A stretch of DNA of 64,000 bases, from positions 2,775,875 through 2,839,874 of the forward strand of contig NC_049909.1 in the NCBI RefSeq assembly GCF_001411555.2. The letters are read 5' to 3'. This document shows, piece by piece, positions 48,259-61,454 of this stretch; within the stretch, counting starts at the first letter, position 1; the number at the start of each line of letters is the position of its first letter. A model generated the notes under the pieces. The model searched no databases. It saw only the letters and a program-made list of their open reading frames with translations, and had not been told where the DNA came from. This DNA is from Juglans regia. Taxonomy: Eukaryota; Streptophyta; Magnoliopsida; Fagales; Juglandaceae. Both the position numbers and the translations under genes were made by a program.

Positions 48259-48549
48259 GTGAAGCGCAGGCAATATATTCGAGACGGTTTCAAGCCTTCA
48301 AATGAAGACATAGCGAAGGCCGGGGCAAGGACACATAAATTGCATCAGCAAAGTCTTCGGGGGCCCCAGCTTTTCCCCCCTAGAAAACTAGCAAGAACGG
48401 AGACGGAAGGCCCTTTCCCGGTCATGATATATCCGTTCTCTATGAATAAAGATCCCGTTACTGTCTTTTTCTTGGACGGAATTGTCCTTAGAAGTGTATC
48501 TATTCTATCAGCTTGGACGTTAACACCGATGACACTAATATTAATTTAA
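48259..48549 (+). other. 96-codon open frame of unknown origin
   Basis: The frame is unusually free of stops and richer in G and C than its neighbourhood. Its translation (MKRRQYIRDGFKPSNEDIAK at the start) matches nothing I know. The base style (GGGGGCCCCAGC, GGAAGGCCCTTTCCCGG) recalls organelle DNA, so an inserted mitochondrial piece is possible. No supporting motif seen. Confidence 0.25.
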
Positions 48550-48684
48550 GTTATACTACGAATCACACACCCCACACGTCATTTTTTTTTTTAGATAAGA
48601 TATCATGTTTGTAATTGCCTTCAAACTTGCTGGTTATGTTAGATTTTGGAGCCTTTATTTGATTTTATGTATGGAAGCTTGCAG

Positions 48685-48805
48685 ACGAAATCAAGTCTGT
48701 TTACGTGAGAAACTTACCACCTACTGTATCTGCTTCTGAAATTGAGGAGGAATTCAAGAATTTTGGTAAACTCAGTGAGGAGGGTGTGGTCGTTAGAAGT
48801 CGTAG
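48685..48805 (+). pseudogene. isolated RRM exon of a plant G3BP-like (NTF2-RRM) gene
   Basis: A clean exon: acceptor CTTGCAG at 48684, donor at 48806. It encodes DEIKSVYVRNLPPTVSASEI followed by EEEFKNFGKL and SEEGVVVRSR. VYVRNLP is the RNP2 strand of an RNA-recognition motif. I recall the same phrase from plant G3BP-like proteins, which carry an NTF2 domain then an RRM and work in stress granules. No NTF2 domain or following RRM half (RNP1) is found nearby, so this is a gene fragment or pseudogene. Confidence 0.65.
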
Positions 48806-51800
48806 GTTCATGTCCTTTGCACCTTATTGAACTGTTTTACTTCATTATAGTGTTGAAGCAAGTAAAGCAGAGATGCAGAGAAGGTGTTTGGCAGAATGCC
48901 TCTAAGAGTATTTGATTTTCACGTGATTCTTTCATACATGACTATTGTGCCTTTACAACTTTATATAGACAGATACAAAATAACTAAGTCATCCAACCAA
49001 TGATGGACAGCTGTAAATGGAATATTCTAACAGACTTGCATAACTTATTCTAGACTATTCTTGAATGGAATTGATCCTCTGTTGGTGCTGTTGATACTCT
49101 CTTTGCTTTCAGCCACTGATATTGATCCTGATGATGATGCAGGATTCTTTTCCTTGACATATAGCATCGACTTATATGAAGCTAAATGCTTATCGTGTGC
49201 AGGAGATTGAATTCCATGGATATAATAGCATTTCAATTCTACTAAATTCCATGGATTTTTTTTCTTTTGTTTGCTGAAATTCCATGGATTTTAGTTTCGG
49301 TCTTTGATACTTGATGACTTTATTTGGATGCTTGATAACTTTTATTTATAGGCTTTCATGCATAACTTTTTTCTTTTGTTTGCTGAATAAAGTGAAGATG
49401 CTTGATAACTTTTTTTGGATGTAGGGATATTGATTTTGCCAATTCAATACTTCTGACTGCTGTTTGCTTTTAATACAATCTAGTTGGGATGATTCCATAG
49501 CTCAATCCAAAATCCAAATCTCAGTAGCATAAATATAATCTAGTTGGTATTTAGTGTGGAAAGAGTTTTCTTTCTTTGTTGGTGTTTGATTTTAGACTAG
49601 GTTCAAATGACATGCTTTCTTACAATTTACATTAAGCAAATACTTTTTCCAATGACCACTCCTCTCATTAGCATTCTCAGTTTTAGTGTGATGGGGGGAA
49701 GAGGAAGATGGAATGCCACCCAGGCCTTCGACATTGACTTCAATCCTTGAAACAGTTCATGTGAGTGTCCATTGTGCACCTCTATTGTTTTCAAACAGTT
49801 TGTAATCAATCCTTTGTATGTAATGAACCCACCCCTTTTCCTCTATAGGTGGACTGAATGTAATTCTGAAGCATCAATTACATGTCCAGCGTACAAAGTT
49901 GATGGTGTGTATATTTATTTTCTCACTACATTGCACATGTGTTCCAATTAGCATGATTTGACTTTTGCTTGAGTTTTTTTTTTTTCTCTTGTTTTAGAGT
50001 GCGAAAAAGTAGAGTTAAAATGCAATAGTTGAGAAACGAAGCTCAATCTTTTTCGTGATATTTACTACCTTTCCATTGAAGTTTTTCTTCTTCTTTGCTG
50101 CCATTTCTTTGATTTTGGGACGTGACGAGGTGGGGATTTTTTGGATCCATATAGTGGAAGGTATGTGGAATTTTGTGTTAGAGTTTTTGTTTAACTTTAG
50201 AGTTCGAGGAAAATGAGATTTGTGATTTGAAAATTCTTTCAATTTAAAAATTTGCTTCTTTGTTGAGAAAATGGATGAAGTAAAGGAAAAACTTTGTTTC
50301 CGTTTATTTTTAGGTGCCGCATGAAGTGTACTCCGCAGACTGTAAGGCTATCATCTCTATGTCAGAGATTGGGAGCTTGGAGGAGTTGAATCCGTTGTGT
50401 TGGAGAAAGCTCAGAAATGGCAGTGTGAGTTGATGTGGAATTTCAAAAGCACTTTTGCCGTTTGGTTTAGAGGTGTTTCCAATGTTTATATAATCTCATT
50501 GGTTTGTAGGCGTTCAGATTTGTGTATGGATTTTGTGTATGGGCGGGTTGTGGAGACCCTGTGTTGTGATTCCTAAAGTGTACATTTGCTTTTGTGCCAC
50601 GAAATCATGAATGGAAGAGAGGTGTCAGACAATACATTCAATGGAAAGTTTCCTTTTGCTTTATTTGGACCTTATATATGGAAGCAGTGTTTATACATTA
50701 AAAAATATGTTGATAATATGTTTCTGTCAATCCATCAGGTTCTTTGATTTGTTTGCCGAGGAACACAATTGCTTTCTAGTTCTTTGGTATTAATCCCAAA
50801 CCATTAGGTTGGTTGTCCTGCGTAGATGTCTGTATGAGATCTTTTAAACATCATTGGCTAATAGAAGCAAAAAGTCTTCAAAATCACAAATGCAAAATTC
50901 ATTCAAACAATTGTGCAAAAAAAAATATTTGCAAAAAAGTCTTTAGAATCTCAATTGCAAAATTCAGTCAAACGGTTGTGTAAAAAAGGTATATTTCACT
51001 TGAACAAATACAACCAAGAATCTCACAAATTTTGGGGCAGAAAAATGCCGATTAAAAAGGACATAACCTTCTTGAATGTCATTTTAGAATTAATATAAAA
51101 TCAATATTTTCCCCCGCTTTGGTCAATCATATACATACAAGGTTACACCCTTATCAACAAACACTTTGTTTATACTTTGTTCAATACATGATAAATACTT
51201 CACTTCTAGACAAATTAATCCGTTTTTGTTCCAAGTGAGAGAATTGAGAAACCTACCTTACAATGAAGATGCCATATCTTCATTCAAATGCCTTACAATG
51301 ACAATGACCTATCTATTTTAGAAAATAAAGAGATACTTATATAGTCCCATCACCTAATTTCACTTAATTGCACACAACATCGGAGTAAAAACCGATGGTC
51401 CTCCTTTGACAGTCCTGAATGCTAAGCAGCTCCACATCAAAAACGTCAAACTGTTTTGAGCTGAAGAAGGTGGAAGGCCCAACTTGAAGAAATGAAATAT
51501 TCTTATCAACAGACTTGGTTCAATAACACATACTGGACATGAGGCTGGAAAAAGTTGCATACGGTGATCATGAATTTGATTGTTGGGCATTTATTCCTCC
51601 AAAGTTTAGTATCAATACCATACATGAGTCATTTCAACCAAAATCAGGGAGTGGTAAGCATTTATTTTTATTTTATCTAGGTATCAACTTCAGGATGAAT
51701 TTCAAAAATCTTGGAGAAGCATTGCATAAAAATTTAATTACAAGGTTGGGCAATAAGAAAACTTGAGAAATCAATTCTTGCTCAGGCAATATGATCATGT

Positions 51801-52591
51801 TATGCATCTAGGCTCTATTACATGTCCTGACCCAAGCTGGAACCATAACACTGATAATCCTATTGTACCAAAACACAAATTTTCTCTGCACTACAAAGTT
51901 TCTTAGAAATTTGATTGAAAGATTTGACTTTTCTTCAGTTTCTATCTGTTGAAATTATTCTGGCAATAGATAATTCAGGTTAATTCACATTAAAAATAGG
52001 GAAAGGAAACCTGGGATTTAAGAAACTGATAGGTGGTCCAAGTTCTGGTGGAATGATTATTCTTCTCTTTCATCTATGCCTCATTTCTCGAATCCCTTGC
52101 TCAAATCTTGCATAAATTTATGTTGCTTAGCCACTCCAACAAATTTTCACCTTAGTAGACAGTCATAATGAAGATACCTACCTTATGCGTCACCATAGAG
52201 TTACAAAGAAAGCAGGCAAGATAAGTATGTTCTCCAGAATAAATTTCTTCTCACTTGCGACCAATGCATTATTGCCCAGAATAAATTTCTTCGAATAGAG
52301 TTTATCGAGCTTGGTTAGTATATACGAACTCGAATTCGGTTAAGCTGGAGAAAATTTGAAGACTTCTTATCGAACTAGGTATACCTAATATATATATTAA
52401 GGTGGAACTCGATTCAAATTCAAATTAAAAAATAAACGAGTTGATCGCAAGCTTGAGTAATTTGAACTCGAGTTAATTATTTTGAAATATTATTAATTAT
52501 TTTAATTTATTTTAATTAACATTTTAATAATAAATATTAAATTGAACTCTTTTATTTAATCTAACCTTTTATTAAACAAATAAATGATTTA
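48806..52591. other. unannotated stretch; weak fragments only
   Basis: A possible exon lies at 50311-50427 (after a TTTTTAG acceptor), reading ACKAIISMSEIGSLEELNPL-like sequence in one frame, but I do not recognise it. A minus-strand frame at 49236-49045 is also unknown. An AT-rich repeat with ACTCGAATTCGG phrases is at 52300-52470. Otherwise nothing. Confidence 0.35.
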
Positions 52592-55500
52592 TGTTGATGC
52601 CCCCCAAGTTACTGTTTGGGATGGAACGGAGACTTAGAGTATCGAGACATGCAACACATGATTATATACCTTCGTTCATGATAGTTAATATGCAATACAT
52701 CTTAAAAAGTAACTAGCATTATGCAATAATCGTAGTGGAAATAAAGGGTGACATAAAATAATTGATGCTAGAATGAACTAAACATATGAAAATATTAGAT
52801 TAACCATAAAAAGATACTTCCTCACTTAAGAGGTTCACATAAGTTCAACATAACGTGGGAGATGAAATTCCATAATATTGGAACTACATAATCAGATTAG
52901 CTCTCGCATATGCTCTATGGTATATAAGGTCAAAGCTATGAACATTAAAATTGAATCCAGCCTTCACTCAAGATCTAGCTCTTCCTCAACCATCTGTATC
53001 CAATGGTTCATCCTACTCGTCAAAAGCTGGTTCTGATACAACTTCTATCATTTCGAAGAATGATAGTGGGTTTATAAGGGTGAGATTTACTTGCAATCTC
53101 AATAAGTTAAACAACTAACTTGCACATATAAAATATGCATGATTAATGATAAATATGAGATGCATGTTATGCAGATAAAAATATCTTTATTTGTCTCCCA
53201 TCGAGATTCCTCAACATTTTCCAAAAAAATCTTTGATGTATATTTTCTTACAAAAAACATTTTTTATTTCATCTTTTCAAACAAAATACTTCATTTTTAT
53301 TATAGCTATCAATATCATTAACATAATGTATGGATCACCACAGCTCCCAATTATGCAGAGTACCTGTAACAGCCCGCTAGAAATTCATTGATGGAATTTC
53401 TATTGACTTTAGGAATCTCGTAAAAATACTATAAGTTTTTACGAATCGACCAATCGAATAGGTTTTAGTCTGTCAACATAGTCAGTGTTATCACTCACTA
53501 TGGTGTTAGAAATATGAGTTTTATTTATTTGAGGTGGTTAGAAGTGTCAGAATGCATTATGGTCTACGCCATCAGACTCAGTGGATTATTTAGGATTTTA
53601 TGGAGTAATAGCCTATTTTTATAATTCCGGACGAAACGCCTGTTGGAAATTGTGAAATTATTTGTAGGGGCACTTCAGGGTTGAATTTCGGTAAAATATT
53701 TTTACTGTAGGTTAATATGAATATTTAAGAATTTTTAGTGTTAAGTTTATGATTCACTTTTTCGGAGTGAATAGTAATCTTGGTAAGCGCATCAATTGCA
53801 GTATTTCAAAATCACAATGTGGAATGTCCAAATTAGATTAGAGAAATTTTATTTGGACACTTGGCAAGATCTTAGCCACACTTAGTGAATAATATTAGAC
53901 ACTTGGCACCATGTGAAACGTTTGTTGGATTTGAAGGAATCAAGGTGTGAGATCATGCCACTTAAGCAAAACTTTGTTTCATCTGCTCAACCAAATGGTG
54001 CCAAACCAAAAAAGGTTTCAATCCTATTGAAACCCTAAATGGTGGGAATCCAATTGAAAGCCCAAAACTTGGTTGAAACCGAAACCCTAAACGGTTTCCC
54101 AAACCTTAAAGTTGGCCTTTAAACCCTTTCTAATCCGATTCTAGCATTGTGTTTAATCACTTGATTAAATCACTTCCAAATGCTATTAATCCTTCAAATT
54201 TGTGTTAGAACATCATTATCCAACTTTGTTAACTTTGAAAAATTGATTGGGCTAAGTGATATTGGATTTGAGCTTGATAACAACCCAAACCCTCTTTAAA
54301 CCCCAAAATTTAGGCCCATTCGATTTAGGCCCATTAAGGCCCACGAATTTGGTCACCATAGGATTGCTTCATAGTTAAGTTTTGTACCCCCACTTGGCTG
54401 GCCAGATCTTTACAAGAAGGGCCTAGAAGGTTCTTGAAGTACAAAGCTAAAGGCCACCTCACCCTTTCACTCTTACACTCTACCTTGAGAAAAGATCTTG
54501 GACTGATTTTTATGAGAAGAAAAGGCCAACACTCAACCTTTCCTTCAGTCCTATCACTTTCCATAACTTGTGTAAGAGGCTCTCCAGTCCACTTCCCATG
54601 AAAAGCAACTCCCCTTTACACTTTTCCTTCATAGAACACAAAAGACACTCTCGGACAGTTTTTCGTACCTCTTTTGAATGCCTGTTTCGAAGCTTTTTTA
54701 AGTGTTTCATCAACAATTTTCCTTCATGAAAGTTGTTTCTTTTGGAGTCTCATTTACGTGGATATCTTATTCGTTCCATTTGGATATCATTTGATTGGTC
54801 AACAGTTTTTTAGACCCAAGAAAGGTCATTCTGGGCGATAAACTGGAGAGTTTGTTATATTTTGGAGTTTTTGACCAAGCTAATGAGTAGATCTTGGTCC
54901 GAAATTCTTATGGAGTACTGTTAACATGTGTATATGAATATTGGTTGAGGATTTGTTGCATGATTAAAAGTTTTGGTGAAATATTTTCTTAGGTCTAGAA
55001 ACTTAGAAACTGGAAGAGGAAAAACAGTTTCTGTTTTGAGAAAGTTTAAATCTTTTATGGTTTAATCTTATTCCAATGGCTTTGATATTTTTATTGGAAG
55101 ATCCTAAGCCTCTTATATACATGTTAGAATGTTATTTTGAAGATATTTGATGTTAGTTTCGAAGATATGAAATTTTATACATTGAGATATTTGGTTAGGC
55201 CAAAGTGATGATGTTCTTGGCTAAATTTATGTTTTGGGTGATGTTTAACCATGTGATCTTGAGTTTGAAGCTTGGATCTGTTTTAGGAAACGTTTTTAAA
55301 CCATGTGATGTTTTGGTTTGAAGATCACTTCTTTATAAGTCATGAATCAAGAGGTTGATCAAAACAAGTTAGAAACAAAAATCTGTTTTGAACTTAGAAG
55401 AGAAACCAAAAAGTTCAAGTATAGTTTTAGTGATTTTGATGACTTTTGTTCATGATTCAAAACATGATTATTCTTAGGAATATGTTATGGGTATAGTAGA

Positions 55501-58500
55501 AGAAAAATTTTAGTTTAATCATGAGTTTTGAGATTTGAAAGAATTACAACAAAATCAAAGGAAATAGCCTTGTAAGTTTCGGCCATATAGAGTTTTAACG
55601 GTTGTGTTTAATTTTAAATTTTTCTGAATTGATATTTGAGCTTAGGACAAAATTTATATAAGGTATGTAAATTATGGTGATTTTTGGAGTTAGGGGTAAA
55701 ATGATCATTTTTCTACATGTAGAGGGTAAAATGGTAATTTTACTCTAAGTTGATATTTCTCCATATTCCTAATTGTTAGTGATTAAGTTCTAATTTTTAA
55801 AAATCACTACTTTCAGTTTCTTGTGATTACCCTTGAGTTTTGTCTCGTAGCGCAAAAATCGAGGTAAGTTAGCTTTTAACTTACTATCAGTTTAATGTGT
55901 ATGAGTGATGAGTAAGGGAACTAAAGTGTATGTATCCATGTTATCATATGTGCCATGTCAAGTCATTACATATTTATCTGTTACACAAAATTTATTCTGT
56001 CATGATTTATTCATCTGTTATACAAGATATTCTGTCACGTATTGCTATACATTAAAAGTATGTCATGTTAAGTTAAGTATGCTATCTGTTACATGTATTT
56101 CATGCCACGTAATATTCACTGTCACATATTACGTCATGTTAAGAAATGTTGTTTGTTATATGGTATGCCATGTTACGAAATGTTGCATGTTACATGTATG
56201 CCATGTTATGAAATGTTCTCTGCTACATTTATGTCTCGAAATATGTCATGTCTTTCATCTTAGTTCATGTCGCGTTATGCTACGTCAAGACTTCTGTCTT
56301 TTATGTTACGTTCATGTTATGTCATGTTACGAAATGTCATGTATGACAGTTAAGTTATTCATATCAATCACGACCCTAAGCGCTAGGATGGGGTAATATC
56401 CTAGTGAAACTCATTTGTTCACGCTTGAGTGTTAAATAGGTGTGAAATTCCCTGGGTTGACGAAGTACAGTTAATAAGTTGCGAATGGGGCCTAATTAGC
56501 TGGTCACCGGAGCGCGCCAGACACTAACACCGATGGTGCCACACATTATGTTATGTGTGTCCACAACAAGTGTGGCACAAACAAATAAGTCATGGGACCA
56601 CAACAACTGTGGAGCATACATTACGTGAGACACAGCAATTGTGACACGTAGAATACGTGGGGCCACAACAACTGTGGAGTACGTATTAACGCACTCATAG
56701 CTGGTATAGAAACATGTGATGTGATGCAGTAATTGGCAGTGACACACGGCTCAAGTGGACCTGTGTAGCACCCATATGATCACTTTAATGATTAAGTCTA
56801 TTGAATAAGATTCCAAGTTCAAGTTATGTTTCATGTTATGTTATGTTCAAGTTTACGTTCAAGCAATCATGGTAATCCCATGAGACAAGAATATGTTTTA
56901 AGTTCATATTATGTTATGTTCACGTTTACGTTATGTTCTAAGTTCACATTTATATTATGTCATGCTCAGGTCCATGTTATGTTTCTAGTTCACGTTCATG
57001 CTATGTTTCAAGTCCATGTTATGTTTCTCGTTCATGCTAAGTTTCAGTTTTAGTTTAAGTTATTCCAATTATGTTATGTTGTATGTCAAGTTATGTTATG
57101 ATTACTTATGATTTGATTATGCATTCATGCTTTTACTTCCATGCATGCATCATTAACCTGTGTGGAAGTTTCCTGTTAACTTGCTGAGATTTGTAATCAA
57201 ATCTCACTGTGGTAGTCCCAACTACTATTCCCCTCGAATGGTAGATTTTGTTACAGGATCTGAAGGAGAATCGAGAATCGACCAACTGGAAATGATCGAC
57301 TAAACAATGGTGTGACGTAGCTGGTAGTACAGTAGTTACCTCATTACTACTTGTATTTGTGGTGTTCAATCTCCAACACTCTTTTGATCAAAAATCATTT
57401 TGGACTAGTGTTGTGATCTTAATTGTTTAGTACGTCATTATGTATGAAGTATGTTTTAAGTATTTGAGATATTTCGGTTTGGTGCATAGTATTGCTGAAG
57501 AAAAAAATTATCCGCTGCGAATATTGCATAATGCTAGATGCATGTTAGGAATATTGCATCTTATATGTCATGAACGGGGGCAGGTAACCTTGTGTTGCAT
57601 GTCTCGACGCTTCAAATGTCCGTCCGATCCCAAGCGAAATTTGGGGGCGTCATAGTACCTATCGGTGATCGTAGTACAACTCATGTTGAAACTACGTTAT
57701 CTGTAGACTCATTCATAATGCATTGGTAACATAACATTTCATCATAGCATAATATCATAATGTATGCACACACCAGCCTTAGGTGCCATAAATGACTGCT
57801 CAGGTATTCTTTAAAAAGAATCCATTCGAAACCCGTTAACGATTCTTTATCAATTTAGGAGTTACCACTTTATTTTTACTCACTCCAGAGTGGACAAATG
57901 AATTTCACTAGTATAATTCCCCATAGCCTTTGGGCCGTGACAAAAATTTCTTTTACATGCTATGCTTGAATTTTGTTTTTCATGACATGTGCTTGTGAAG
58001 TATGCTTTATTATAAAATCAAAAATTTCATATAATATGCTAAAATGGTGAAAACTTACATGTGTCCTGTAAGCAAGTAGTTAAATGCTCAATGATATGCC
58101 ACATGATGTTTCATGCTCAAAATGACATTTATATTATGAATGTGGTATTTATACATAAATCATAAATAAATTATCTACTAGTAAGTTAGAAACTAACTTA
58201 CAAACTTTCTGGATGTTAGGAATTTGTGAGGAAATATTGTGGTCCTTGAGCTCTCAAAACTCAACTCACTCCAAGAACCTCACTCAAGCTACTCGGTTTT
58301 TCACCTTCCTCACACTTTGAATGCTTTGCTCTCAAGAATACCAAAGGAAAGCTAAAGAGAGTTGTGTGAAGAAGTGAGGGATTTATAGGATTCAATGGAG
58401 GGTGAGAGGCAAGGGGTACACGATAAAGGCTTGAAGGAAGGAGGGAGTTGATTGGTGGAGGTAGGCGGTGGAGTGTTGAGTGCAAAATGCCAATGGTATC

Positions 58501-60170
58501 ATCACTTGGTTAAGTTGAATAGTGCCCCTAAGGCACTTGATTCGACCTTGGAAATGAGTTAGAGGCAAGCCATAGGTGAAGTGGGTTGCATTGGTGCAGA
58601 AAATAAAAACAAAAATACATAACAAGCATGCCATAGCCGACGGTTTGGGGTTTCAAGGCTTGTCCAAATTTTTATCATCTTTTGTCCCATCTCCTTGGTT
58701 TGAATTGAGGACATTATTACCCCTATTTGAAGGTTTTTTTAGGTGAGGAAATGAGGCATGAGTGGCTGCCAAGTGGTCATGCTTGGGCAGAAAATGCAAG
58801 AGATGAAAAAAGAGGTGGTTTAGCTAAGTGATTCAAATGTGTGCCTCTTCAATTGCCAATCAGTTTGGCTACCATAGGGAGGTAATTGGACAAGAAAGCA
58901 CTTTAGTGCTTTGAAGCACTTCCAAGGAACAAAATGACAAGGGTGGTGGCATGGGGAGGGTGGTTGTTTTGGTTTAGAAAAATAATCTTGAAGATGAAGG
59001 TGCATCCGGTTTGAATTCAACTTCACCTCTTAGGTGAATAGTTAGGTTTTTGTATTTGTTTCTTGCAATTGTTTTGTACACTAGCTAGGTCTGATTCTAA
59101 GGTGACATCATGAGGATATAAGGGTTATAAATCCTCTTGAAAATTGGTTGAAGGGGCGTTGGATTTGGGTGGTTTGAAGAAGGGTACTCGGTTTGCTTCA
59201 AGTGAGCCGATTGGTGGTTTAGTTGGCGTTGACATGCCTTTGGTTCATGTGACATGGGTTGGATTAATCCTAACCTTCAAGATTTTTCTAAGAGGGATTC
59301 AAAACAAGTGCAAAAGACAAGAATTTCAGATTTAAAAATTATGAAGAAAGGGTTTCAAGAAACTATGCAAAAATATGATGTTTGAGTTACTATTTATGGG
59401 TGAGATGAATAGTGATCTTAACTCAACTTAAAAACTTAACCAAGGTTGAATTGGGGACCCTAGGGGCATGTGGTTAGGGCTTGGGTTAAATGGAAACCAA
59501 TGGTATGGTGTATGTGAGTCACATTTGGAAGAATGAAATAAAATACAAAGCTTGGGCTTCATGGGTTGGGCTTTTATTGGGCCATTCGAACAAGCCTTGG
59601 TTGTGGGCTTAGGAATTGGTCTTATGTCCAAATTTATTCGGCTCATCCTTGGCCTCAATAGTTCACTTGGTTGGGTCCTAGCTTTGGGCCTTTCTTCAAT
59701 TGGGCCAAATCCTTGAATCTTACTAAGTTGGGCCCAATAACCTTATGCTTACTAGGTTTGGCCTAATATATAAAAAAAAAACTAATAAGTTAGGCCCATA
59801 GCCTTGTGTCCAACAAGTTGGGCTTGAGCCTTAGTGTCTCTCCTAAGCCTTTACACTCAAAAAGCTTGGGCTCTTAATAAACCAATGTTTGGGCCTTCCA
59901 AAATTCATTTAGTAATTAACCCAAATTACTTAGCCTATTAACGTGGCAAACTTCCAATATGCCATGTGTCATTCCCTTGTTGCCCTCTTGGCTTCTTGTC
60001 CTCAAAACTAAAAAGGTATTCTAATAATTCTACTAAACCCAAAGTATATGGCTCCTTTTGCCAACCCAAGTTCAAAAAATGTTCTTACTTTCAAATAGCC
60101 TAACTCCTAATTAACTAGGATCATGGCTACTAAGGTCAAGGTTTAAGGGGCTTTTAAGTGGGGTGTTACA
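52592..60170 (-). mobile_element. long gypsy-type LTR (B), interrupted by a solo LTR
   Basis: Left end TGTTGATGCCCCCC, right end GGGGTGTTACA; same orientation and family as LTR A. Sequence that is continuous in A (GAGTACCTTATGGTGATCGT near 28290) is split here between 53364 and 57655 by the 53365-57654 insertion. Without that insertion it is about 3.3 kb. No purine tract or primer site next to it, so it is probably a solo LTR, but flanking 5-mers (ATTTA, TTAAA) do not match. Confidence 0.65.
53365..57654 (+). mobile_element. solo LTR (D), 4.29 kb, with 5-bp duplication
   Basis: Starts TGTAACAGCCCGC and ends GGGGGCGTCATA (CACA in relatives). The 5-mer GTACC flanks both sides (53360-53364, 57655-57659). 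The interior has AAAATCGAGGTAAGTTAGC (about 55855), a signature I associate with Tekay/Del LTRs near the transcription region. It also has ATGTTATGTT-rich repeats (about 56100-57060). No coding domain. Unequal recombination between two LTRs would leave just such a copy. Confidence 0.75.
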
Positions 60171-60580
60171 TTAAACGTTGAGGGACATCTTGCTAGAGCA
60201 TCTGGGAACATATTTGAAGGCCTTGGATTTGAAGACTCTGCACCTTGACCTCGCTTTCTACTAGTTTCTGGACTCATTGGGTGCCAACGTGATGCTAGAC
60301 GCCTTTCCTCCTCCAACAAACAACCCTGAGCTCTGATTTTTTGTTAAATTGTATACCTCCCTTTCTGCATGGATGGTGTGTCGTACCTTTTTTTGTGTCT
60401 TGGAAAGCCTTGTTTGCTTTCCTTTTCCTCAATAAATTTTCTTTGCATCATAATTTGTGCCATTGATTGGATTCATTATGACTAGTCTCTCGATTGCGTG
60501 TGAACTTATTCTTGGTTAAAGATTATATCCTGAACAGCTGGGTGTGAGTTTTAACCTTGGCACCCAATTCGATTGCACGA

Positions 60581-61060
60581 GTGTGGTTGGTCCATGATTG
60601 CCAAGCGTGAGTGTGAATGCTCACAGGTTGCTAACACTTGGTGGGAGAGATGCTTGACCGTAATGAGGGTGAGGGCTAACTAGACTACATGAGTGTGGTT
60701 GGTCCATGATTGCCAAGTGCGAGTGCTAGCCTTGATTGCATGTGCTTTGCTAACACTCGACTTTTGAGATGGCGGGAGAGATGCTCGACCTCAATGAGAA
60801 CGAGGGCTAACTAGACTACACAAGTGTGGTTGGTCCCTAATCGCCAAGTGCAAGTGTTAGCCCTGATCGCAATGCGCCTTGCTAGCACTCAGCTTTTAGA
60901 TGGCAGGAGAGATAATTGACCACAATGAGGGCAAGGGCTAACTAGACTGGACAATGTGGTTGGTCCCTAATTGCCAAGTGCAAGTGTTAACCTTGATCGC
61001 ATGCATATTTCTAACACTTGATTTTCGAGATGGAAGGAGAGATGCTCGACCACGACCTTT
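60581..61060. repeat. tandem repeat, four units of about 112-131 bp
   Basis: The phrase GTGTGGTTGGTCC recurs at 60581, 60693 and 60824, with a variant at 60954. Each unit also has TTGCCAAGTGC, GCTAACACTTG, GGAGAGATGCTCGACC and GGGCTAACTAGACT. It lies beyond the 3' end of the broken gypsy pol, in that element's untranslated region. Such arrays are common in Tat/Ogre-type elements. Confidence 0.8.
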
Positions 61061-61119
61061 GATCATTGAATGATCGAAATTTCATATGGAAGAAAACATT
61101 CGAAGAAGAACTATTTTAA

Positions 61120-61450
61120 CGCTTTCTCAAGGTCACATAACATGCTCTAAGTAAAGTATTTCTCAAATGATTGGCATTCTGCGGATGGGGTAGCTTCTTC
61201 CCGTTCATGGCCTTGAGGTGATATGACCCCAACCTATGACTACATACGGTCCCTGCCATTGAGGGTCGAGTTTCCATTCTCCTTGCCTTGTTGTTCCTGT
61301 ATCCTTTATCACTAAATCTCCAGTCTAGAATGACCTGGGCTTGACTTTCTTTTTGAAGTAATACTCAACCTTTCTTTTGTAAGCCACGACTCTAATTTTC
61401 GCCTCCTCTCTTCCCCTATCACTCACTTCCTTAATATAATGTTGAACCCT
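61120..61450 (-). pseudogene. 3' end of a Tat/Ogre-type gypsy pol gene, broken
   Basis: The minus strand reads HRVQHYIKEVSDRGREEAKI, then RVVAYKRKVEYYFKKKVKPRSF, then TGDLVIKDTG, EWKLDPQWQGPYVV and NGKKLPHPQNANHL. This is the integrase C-terminal region (GPY/F-like) that closes Tat-lineage pol genes. Stops after KPRSF and SRP plus a frameshift break it. Upstream pol is absent: the sequence switches at about 61451 to LTR-like DNA. Confidence 0.7.
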
Positions 61451-61454
61451 GTGA

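Noticed and set aside
48259..48549. Mitochondrial DNA insertion
   Set aside because: Base style suggests it, but I recognise no mitochondrial gene, so it stays as an unnamed open frame.
55905..56396. 163-codon plus-strand frame in the solo LTR
   Set aside because: The translation is low-complexity (repeated CYxMxCHV) from an ATGTTATGTC-type repeat; no domain.
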